From Salvia splendens (lineage: Eukaryota > Streptophyta > Magnoliopsida > Lamiales > Lamiaceae): a stretch of 64,000 bases of DNA. The stretch is from positions 3,560,062 to 3,624,061 of the forward strand of contig NC_056051.1 in assembly GCF_004379255.2 (NCBI RefSeq), given 5' to 3'. The position numbers and the translations under genes are program-made. Below the pieces are notes generated by a model. The model ran no database searches, had not been told where the DNA came from, and saw nothing but the letters and a program-made list of their open reading frames with translations. Below are positions 55,686-64,000 of this stretch, piece after piece (positions within the stretch are counted from its first letter, which is position 1; each line of letters begins with the position of its first letter).

Positions 55686-55908
55686 CTCCATCCGTCCATC
55701 AAGAATATGCAATCTTTCATTTTTAGTCCATCCAATAAGAATATGCACTTTCTAATTTTGGAAACTCTTTTATCTCTAATAAGGTGAGACACATTCTCCA
55801 CTAACAATACTTTATTTTCTTTTTCTCTCTATCTCTCTCTTACTTCACCAATTTTACATTAATACCTGTGCCGACCCCAAAGTGCATATTCTTTGGGGAC
55901 TGAGGGAG
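55686..55908. mobile_element. Stowaway MITE (223 bp)
   Basis: Ends CTCCATCCGTCCATCAAGAA and, from the right, CTCCCTCAGTCCCCAAAGAA, both leading into TATGCA. TA duplication at 55684-55685 and 55909-55910. Confidence 0.85.
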
Positions 55909-55910
55909 TA

Positions 55911-56409
55911 GTATTATGATAGCGATTTCAGATTATAGAGTTATGTGCCATATTTCTATATAAATAGGCACACAAGACAGGCTAGACCCAATACAACCGC
56001 AATGCATAGCATCGGGCCTCATTAGGCTAGTGGCAAACAATTTATTTAGGGCATACTAACACATTTTTTATGCAATCAAAATATTTGTACAAAACTGCGA
56101 AGCATTATTTAATTTGTACATAAGATTAATTTTGTAAAAAGTACACTTATTGATTATCATAAAAGTTTAATTTTGTAACTTTGAAGAAGAAGTGGTTAGT
56201 TTTGGAGTGTACCTCATGAACCAATATAATTTCCCTCCTTTTAAGCAAATACTAGTATTAATATTTTATAATTTATAAAATTAATTTGATTCAAATTCAT
56301 ACTCCATTCTGGAATGATTTTTTAAAGAAAATAATAATAATAAAAAAGCAAAAAAATAAAAAATTGACTGAACTCTAAATAAAAAATTGTGACATAGTAT
56401 TGTTTCACG
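55911..56409. other. Intergenic, no gene
   Basis: AT-rich apart from the second GCATAGCATCGGGCC repeat (56004-56018). Confidence 0.4.
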
Positions 56410-57243
56410 TAGGGCTGGATAAACGGTCGGTTAACCGACCACGAAAAATAGTTAATAAACTAACCGGAACCGAACCGAACTCTTGTTCGGTTACTTCATT
56501 ATCCGACTCGATTAGAACTAACCGGTTACGGTTATAACCGAATTGGACCGAAATAAAATTTTAGTTCCAACAAAAACAAAAATAATAAGTAATAGATTAA
56601 AACCAAATCAATATACCAAGTTTTCACCTGATAATCAAGTGCTTATTTTTAGTTTTTCACCCAACAAAAGTTAAAAGAAAACCCCATAATCAAGTGCTTA
56701 ATATTCATAATTCATCTTACAATATTTCAAAAATATAATCAAGTGCTTGCTTTCATCCAACAAAACATAATTTTAAAGTTTAAAGTTTAAAGTTAAATGA
56801 TGGAATTTTAGTTATTAATATGTAAAACTTATAAATTTTACTTATTTACAAATAACAAAAATAATACACTCTCATAAATTCAAACTCTACTGAAAAATAA
56901 TATATAAATACATAATTTATGTATATATGAGAATTTAAAAATATTCAACTAAAAGTTTATATAAGTTTTTCTTGACTTTTTGATACATCTAACAAAGAAT
57001 TTAGAATTAATTTTATATTGAAATTACAATTGAAATTTAATAAAATTTAAAATTGAATTTAACTGCAGTTATCGGTTCTAACTGATAACCGATCAGTTAG
57101 GACAGATAATCGAGTTTGTTCAAAACACAAAACCAGAACCAACCCGAACACCGTTAATTTCGGTTTTTGGTTAACCGATAATCAACCGGTTTCGATTCAG
57201 TTCTCGGTTAACCGAATAACCGAAAACCGTTTACCCACCCCTA
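56410..57243. mobile_element. hAT-type element rich in GGTTAACCG (834 bp)
   Basis: Ends TAGGGCTGGATAAACGGT and, from the right, TAGGGGTGGGTAAACGGT. The 8-bp target duplication GTTTCACG (56402-56409) / GTTTCTCG (57244-57251) has one mismatch. Subterminal regions on both sides are dense in GGTTAACCG, CCGAACCGAAC and AACCGAATA motifs; the middle is plain AT-rich. No transposase. Confidence 0.88.
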
Positions 57244-57577
57244 GTTTCTCGTACCCTATATATAGGGCTATAATATATGGACATCTTTGCCCATTTGGTA
57301 AAAATAAAAATGCTTATAGGTGAAATTTTTTTAGAATTAATGCAAAAATTTCTCTAATATAATTAGCCTGGAAATTTTCAGAATCGTAAAGATTAGATCA
57401 GAGATGTCTAAGTATGTTTTTTCTCAGTATATAATCATGTTTCGACATAATATATTCTTAAAAATTAGGGCTTTTTAAATGTTGTATTGTTCTGTGATAA
57501 AAATAAACAAATTTAGGGCTTAGCCAATATCAATCAAGTATCAACATTCACTACTCTCTTCCTCGTACCGATACAAC

Positions 57578-60500
57578 ATGAATTCCACAGACGATGAACT
57601 CCAGAAGCACAATGAGGAAAACACCGAAGCCAGTGGCATTGCGAAATCCTTCTTCGATATCTATGGCCCAGAGGTTTTACTTTTATTAAATTCCCAGTTA
57701 TTTTAGCTCAATTGAAATCGTTCAAGATTATATGTTAATCTTATTTTGCCGCCTTAGAATTTAGTTGAACTTGTTGCAAGATTGCTCTTTTTTTTGTGGG
57801 TATTCTGTATGTTTGCATACACTTTGATGATTGAGTGATTGGGCATCACAGGGAGCTATTTTTTGGGGGGAAATTTTGTTAAATAAGTAAGCAAAGTGGA
57901 GGAGAAGGGTTTCTAGAAAAATTGAAGACATGTTTTCTTGAGCTAATTATAGGTTTGTTAAAAGCTGGTTCTTTTAATTTGAAAGGAAATACATTGTGAA
58001 ATTCTGTTTTAATTTGTTGGGTGCGCTTGTATGTGCATTTTTTCTATTGAAAGCTCTGTTAAAATGTGGAGAGATGCTTCGATTTTCGTTAATCTTGTGT
58101 TGGTCTAAGCTCATGGTTTCCTTTTTAGCTGTGCAGGCAAGAGCTGACGTCGAATTTAAGGAGACTAAAGCTACCTCAGCCTTGAATTTCCAGGTGTGGT
58201 CTGATGTCTGAACCTTGTATAGATTGTTCCCCGAACCTATTCTTTTAAAGCGGCGTTAGTAACGTTTCCATTTCTTGTTGCAGGATGTCCAAGGACTTGC
58301 CACCTGGGTACTTGCTGAGGGCTTCATGCCGTCGTGGGTATTCATTAAAGTAAAGATCTCAATTGCTTCTCAGTTCTGGATATGTCTTGCTAGCTGCATC
58401 AGTGCAAATATCATTTCGTTGTCAGTTTACATCTTGTGATTGTTATTTGCAGAACAAGCCCTTAATTCCCAAAGTCGTCATGCTTTATATCCCCGGTCTT
58501 GATGCAGCATTGTATTTGTCACAGTCCAAACTACTAAAAAGTCTTAAAGAATGTTGTGGAATTCCTAGACCAGTTTTAGCTTTAAGGTAATTACTAATTA
58601 CTAATTAGTACACATATCTTGGAATGAGATTCTTTACTTCTATTTCTAATATTTCCCTTTTGCTATGTGCTAGCTGTGTATCAGATGGAATGCAGACTAT
58701 AGATGCTCTACTTACATGCAAAGTTAAAAGAAAAAGGGACGAGGACGAACAGACTGAAAAGAAAGCTGCACGGATATCCTCTCAAGGTTTGTGTTTCTTC
58801 AGATAGACGGATACTCAATATCCTTGAAATACCATGTGAACATTTTGGGGATTTTTGTACGTGGTGGTTGTACTTGGAGAACAATTTGAATGTACAAGAT
58901 TTGAAGCATGCACTTCCTTCCATGTCTGTTGGGACTTAACTAACATGTGCAAGGAAAGTTAATAAAGTAATGGAATGAGAAAAGGAGAGGTTCACATCTG
59001 GTTTTAGCATTATACAACATGGTTCTAGCTGCCATGCCCCTGCTGGATTTATTATGGTACTACCTAATTCATGCTTTTAGCAGGAAATCAGGACTCTTCA
59101 GGTAGTGCATCTCCTATTGATTTAAAAGGAAACTTGCCATTCCCAGTTACTTACTACACACTTACACCTAAGCAATTGGAAGATAATGGATATTGTTTCA
59201 AAGATCCAGGTGATGCTATATATCCTCTAAAAGGAGCTTTATAAATATCTTACTTTGTTGTTTGGGATACACATTGTAATAGTTTTTTAAAACATTTGAC
59301 TCTTGCAGACTTTCTTTCAACACTTCCTGCTCCTTCTGGAACTCCATTGCATGGGATTTTGGCACTTGACTGTGAGATGGTATGATAGCGGATGTTAGTT
59401 CTGATATTAAATTTGACCAGAGGGCTTAAATAGAAAAAAATACTCCGTGTTTAGAGTTGGAGCATATATTAGGAGCAGAAAACAATAGAAATCTTTTCAT
59501 TATTTGAATTCTTCCCTTGTTCTTCCTTTAACTACCTGAAAGAGGATGTGGGGATTACTAATCCCTTCGTAACAACCCATCCTCTTTGTAATAAAATTTT
59601 CTGTTTCATGTCAATTGGAAAAGGAAAAGATATAATATCATCCCTCTGTATAGGGAAAATAGAGACCAAGTACCGTACTTGCTTGGTAGATCGGCTTTCA
59701 GTGGTTCTACTGCTTGATTGTTTCATCTTTTACCCATGTTTTTTATTCTGTCCAAAAAAGTATTAGAGTATTAATTAATAAAATAGTGTCGGGGCTGGGC
59801 CAAGATTGAGGTCATATTCTTCCATGCTGAAACCGCACTTTATATTCCTTTCTTGACTTAGAAGAAGTGCACTTTTGGAAGTCATTTAGTGTTATCTATA
59901 ATTGTATTTTTGTTCACCAATTTGTTTTGCCACAGTGCATTACTAGAAAAGGTTTTGAGCTTACAAGAATTACGCTGGTTGATACAACTGGGCAGGTAGG
60001 ATTCACTTTAGTGGACGAAAAAGTTGTATGCATTTTCTGTTTATTGGATGGTTGCAAACTATAGTTTGGGAATTTATACTGGTACAGGATTGCCTAATTT
60101 TATTGTACATGCAGGTATTATTGGATAAGCTTGTTAAACCAGCAAATCCTATTACTGATTACAACACAAGGTACATGGTTTTTTTTAACTATTTTATGAA
60201 ACTGCATCTTATGTGTGTCGTCTAATGAGGTTTGAATTATGGTTGTGTAATATTTTCAGTAATCATGAGTCAGAACCAAATAAATGGCTGAATCCTGATT
60301 TAACTTAATTGGGACATTACTGGAATTTCGTTTTCTTTTTTGGTCAAGTAATTTTCTTAGCACTCTGCTCGTGCCTATTAATAATGTTTAACAGTTACTT
60401 TCCTTTGATCATGGAATGATCATAAAATATCTTCGATAATCTGGTTTAGCTTGATGGAAATTTTCAAACCGCCTGCAGTAGAGCATGTTACTAGTGGTCC

Positions 60501-62296
60501 CGGGAATTTATGCTTTGCCCCATAGATTCTTAATTCTTTTCTTGATTATGGAATACGAACTCTAGCTTTTGGCAGGGTTGAATCAAGCATATTAAGACTT
60601 TGAGGTATTATGCAATTGCAGGTATAGTGGAATTACTCACGAGATGCTGGAAAGCGTTACTACAACACTTGAAGATGTTCAGGTCTATTTTGACCTTCTG
60701 GCTTTTCTTATTGTAATATGTTGAATTATCGCCTCATCTAAATGCATGAGATATTAGATAGTTTTAAAATATTTGAACAAATTCAAAATCCTACCTTAGA
60801 CGTGGCACCTGCTTTTGATAAAAGACTGGCATTAAATTTTGAGGCCACTGTTTTATTCTGATGACCTTTTTCCCAACTTCCTAGATTTATTATGTTAAGT
60901 ATATTTATAATATGTTTTAACAGCTGCTTATTTCTTCAGGAAGATTTTCTGGGACTTGTTTACAAGGAGACTATCCTTGTTGGGCATTCACTGGAAAATG
61001 ATTTGTTAGCTTTGAAGATCAAACATGATTTGGTGATTGATACCGCAATTTTGTATAGACACCCACGAGGTCAGTCTTATAAAACAGCTTTGCGCGTGTT
61101 AACAAGAAAGTTCCTTTCCATAGTGATTCAAGATTCAGGAAATGGACACGATAGCATTGAAGATGCTAGAGCTACAATGGAGCTTGCATTGTTAAAAATT
61201 AAACATGGTATGTAATTTATCCGCATTTTGGATAGGAGTATATGCTAAATCATGCTAATGCATATTTATTTATTTATTTTTAGAAGCTCATGGTTGCATT
61301 ATAGCTGTCAACTAAACAAATTATCAGTTTTTAGGAACAATTATTTTTAAAAACGAACTATATCTGGTCCAACGAGTCCTGTTTGATCATGATTTGAAGT
61401 GCGTTTCGATCACTTGATGGCATATTGATTTCGATCACTCTGAATAATATTTTTTCTTTGACTCTATTCATTTGAGTATTCTCGTTCATGTTTGAATGAT
61501 ATATTTATTCTTATCTTATTATTTGGTTGTTCCATTGGTATCAGGTCCCGGTTTTGGCTTGCCACCGGCGCTCATGCGGAAGAAACTCCTGACAGTATTA
61601 AGTGACTCTGGAAAAACATCTTCTTTGATTGATAACGTATCTATAGTGAAGCGATACGCCTCTGAATCATCTCATTCAATTCCTGTATCCAGTGACGACG
61701 AAGCTCTTATGAAAGCCAGAAAAGAGGTATTCATACTTCTTTTCTTCTTTCTGATTAGTCTTTATTCCTCTAATCTCATGTTTTTTTGAAATGCTCAGGT
61801 AAAAAGTGACCGCGTGCAGTTCATCTGGACGCAGTTCTCAGAGTTGTATACTCATTTCAAGAAACAGGCAGACGACGACGAGAGCCTAAATACAAAGATA
61901 GCAGAGATGATCTCCTTGCTTACATGTAGTAAGAAGCCTTCCAGTAGACAAAGAAGCGCGTACAATATCACGTCGGAGCTGGAGGATATTCTTAGTCGAA
62001 TAAACAGCAGAGTAAAGAGCATATATTCCTCTCTCCCTGACAACGCCATGCTCGTTATCTGTACAGGCCACGGAGACACTGCAACAGTACAGAAGTAAGA
62101 TCTATCGTTAATTTACAGTGTTTAAATGTGAGTGGCTTGTCGAGTTAGCTAACCTCGTGCTTTGTTGTGAAGATTACGGAGTATCCTCTCGGAGCGGAAA
62201 GAAACCGTGCATTGCCGAGAGAAGATGGTGAAAGTGCTGGAGGAGTTGCAGGCTCAAGCTGAAGTAGGCTTGTGTTTTCTTGGCATCAAACACTAA
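57578..62296 (+). CDS. SDN5: Small RNA degrading nuclease 5-like DEDDh exonuclease
   Basis: A 3'-5' exoribonuclease of the REXO/SDN family; Arabidopsis SDN members trim mature small RNAs. Fourteen exons: 57578-57673, 58137-58193, 58284-58349, 58453-58586, 58674-58786, 59084-59209, 59309-59379, 59936-59995, 60115-60170, 60622-60682, 60940-61207, 61545-61726, 61799-62094 and 62173-62296. All phases agree and give 569 aa, near the Arabidopsis SDN5 length. The exonuclease fold spans ~214-365: Asp218/Glu220 in LALDCEM, Asp301 in [14 protein letters not shown], His350 and Asp355 in [10 protein letters not shown], so the DEDDh set is complete. N-terminal residues 50-215 contain the family's lead region ([40 protein letters not shown]). 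The C-terminal ~200 residues are predicted helical ([20 protein letters not shown]) and end [10 protein letters not shown]. Substrate choice and subcellular site cannot be read from sequence. It is tail-to-tail with the DC1 gene. Confidence 0.94.
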
Positions 62297-62689
62297 TAAA
62301 ATCCGTCTGTCTGTCTCTCTCTCTCTGTTGTAGTAATTGATATTTTGTTGAGAAAAGATAGGTTAATCCAGACTAAGGGAAATTTTAATATATCTGCATA
62401 TTTTGCCACGAATCTGGCTTCATGTTGTGGGCTGTATGTTACACGATCATTAAATTGTTGTAAACTAGTTTTGACCAGATTTCAGAAATATAGACATGAA
62501 GAAATTCATAGATAATTGATATTGCAGGAAATGGACCACACCATTAGTTAAAGAAATATGGAGTACTATATAGATGCTATAAAGCCACCAGCGAGACCGC
62601 TCTGCAGCTCTCTCTTCTCGCTGAGTGTCGCGCGAGCGGGAGAAAATCGGCGAGCTGGTGGCCCCACCTTAATTTGCAATCGACGACCT
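62297..62689. other. Convergent 3' region between SDN5 and the DC1 gene
   Basis: Short (CT)n run at 62310-62327. No separate gene; likely overlapping 3' UTRs. Confidence 0.4.
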
Positions 62690-63846
62690 TCATATCCCCA
62701 TCTTGGACCATTTTTGTTTACCACAGGTGAGAAGACAAATGAAGAAGTCACATGGTGCACAGTAAAATCCTTGGCATCCATGGCTGATCCCACGACAAAG
62801 GTCGCATCGGCGCTTTGTGGTAAGAAGTTGAAAGGTGAGACGGTGTGGATGGGTTGCTGGATTCACATATTCCTGCCCCAACTTCATGTTTCTATACTGG
62901 CCGGATGTAGTCTGTAAGCAATACAGATGGAAGGATATATTGCAGGCGCGGCAGTGATACATCCAACTCTTGAGACGGTGTAGAAATCGCCAGGACGATT
63001 GAGAGTGGCGTCGTGCGTCAGCCAGCAGCAGCGGGTGGTGCTTGTCCCATCTCCGGCTGCTTACTGATGCCGGCAACAAGGTGCATCCAACGTGCACAAT
63101 GAAATCACATGAGCTGCTGATGCACGCGTAACAGTCATAGTATACGCTGCTGCCACAACGGGCAGCACATGACATGCTCTTTCGGTTTACATGGCAGGAT
63201 ACATCCGGCAAGGCCGCGTGCTTGAGGAGATGCTGCGGGTGAGCAGCGTGATGGATGGTGTCTGGCATGCAAGCGCACTTGATGTCTACTTTGAAGCTGC
63301 ACCCTCCAAAAGCGTAAAACAACCCGTTCATATGATAGTAACAAACTCGGCAATGCTGGCTCTCCCAATGCCTGTGTTTGTCAAAAGATTGGAGGACTAG
63401 TTGGTGATAATGGTCTATGTGGCGGAGTGGAAGAGACTGGAGGCGAGGCGAGGCGGCAAGTGAAAGCAGGCTGTGTGAAGATTGCATTTGCACTCACTGC
63501 AACTCATGTAGTAATATTTACTACTACTACTAGTAGTAGTTGATGATATATGAGTGATGCATCCATCACATATCAATTCTGATCTCACTCCATAATTCTC
63601 CTCTTCCTCTTCTTCTTGGTTTTGATCCGATGAGACTAAAGTGAGTTGATGTTGGTGAAGAAGGAACTTATATTTCATATTCACCAACTCATCACCATCA
63701 TCATCAGGTATGATGATGGGTGGTATCAATGTTTCTCCTCTTTGGCTCATCACAAAAGGTGTAATTAGTTCCTTACCCACCTCATTTGTTGTAAGATGGA
63801 TAATGTCTTTCCCATAATTTATGCTGGACATGAAAACACAGCACAT
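62690..63846 (-). pseudogene. DC1 (Cys/His-rich C1-like) protein gene broken by a 5-bp duplication
   Basis: DC1 proteins are plant-expanded zinc-binding proteins implicated in stress and hormone responses; exact roles are mostly unknown. The 5' part (63846-63418) reads LICDGCITHISS and MSCSECKCNLHTACFHLPPR, then shifts to a stop. The 3' part (to 62690) continues in another frame with LQSLPLRHIDHYHQLVLQ, CRVCYYHMNGLFYAFGGCSF, CAARCGSSVYYDCYACISSS, CDFIVHVGCTLLPASV, YHCRACNISFHLYCLQ, HPHRLTFQLLTTKRRCDLC and FYCAPCDFFICLLTC, i.e. about three more DC1 repeats. The break is at 63441-63455, where the + strand has AGGCG three times; two copies would keep one frame throughout (~375 aa). Intronless. 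Slippage in this allele, a true pseudogene or an assembly error are all possible. Confidence 0.85.
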
Positions 63847-63871
63847 AATTAAGGAAAATAAAAAATGGGAT

Positions 63872-64000
63872 GTGATAAGTTGCTAACTACGTATTTGTTA
63901 ATTGTTAACTCCTAACTATGTCAACAACTTATATTACACGAAGACATTTGTATGTCAACTAATACTTACAAATGTTTTCGTGTAAAATAGATGTCAACAC
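63872..64000. mobile_element. Foldback MITE cut by the window end
   Basis: GATAAGTTGCTAACTACG start with inverted core TTACACGAAGACATTTGTA / TACAAATGTTTTCGTGTAA (63936-63986). Similar in layout to the foldback elements at 9.6, 16.6 and 28.4 kb. The right end lies outside. Confidence 0.5.

Overview
The window is nuclear DNA of a flowering plant, most likely an asterid eudicot and possibly Lamiales; the order is an inference from overall character only. It is AT-rich. Its genes have many short exons with GT..AG introns, and the space between them is packed with small plant transposons. No bacterial, organellar, rRNA, intact tRNA or CRISPR features were seen.

Layout. (1) 0.4-5.3 kb is repeats: a 411-bp TRIM retrotransposon with its tRNA-Met primer site, then three short elements each framed by TA microsatellites. 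(2) 10.9-27.5 kb holds three SWEET sugar-transporter genes on the + strand. The first two (11.0-12.6 and 17.3-18.6 kb) are recent tandem duplicates that include the promoter. The third (25.9-27.5 kb) is an older SWEET1-type paralogue with a triplicated repeat and a dead exon fragment in intron 3. Between them lie a decayed Copia element cut by hAT and Mutator-like insertions, and CACTA-like and Mutator-like miniature elements. (3) 29-35 kb is transposon-rich: an LTR-like segment with CACCCGGCCGGGTG palindromes, a dead PIF/Harbinger transposase fragment, and a well-preserved 1.9-kb PIF/Harbinger element with an intact transposase. (4) 37.3-45.2 kb is the transcriptional co-regulator SEUSS (+, 9 coding exons, 881 aa). 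(5) 47.0-49.5 kb is the ribosome-maturation factor SBDS (-, 5 coding exons, 357 aa) with the plant-type C-terminal zinc finger. (6) 50.2-55.3 kb is a segmental duplication carrying two broken dirigent genes. One is disrupted by frameshifts and the other is split by a hAT insertion. A SINE, a Harbinger element and a 6-bp-TSD MITE sit upstream of them, and the sister copy shows the empty site for two of these. (7) 57.6-62.3 kb is a DEDDh 3'-5' exonuclease, SDN5-like (+, 14 exons, 569 aa). (8) 62.7-63.8 kb is a DC1 (Cys/His-rich) gene on the - strand, broken by one extra 5-bp repeat unit. A foldback element is cut by the window end.

The genes do not form a pathway. They are independent plant genes: sugar transport, floral/ovule transcription co-regulation, 60S ribosome maturation, lignan/lignin stereochemistry (now dead) and small-RNA turnover. 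The clearest signal is evolutionary. The window gives a dated series of transposon insertions with target-site duplications, paralogous empty sites, and gene duplicates at different stages of decay. All exon boundaries were placed by eye from splice sites, reading phase and family knowledge. No alignment or expression data were available.
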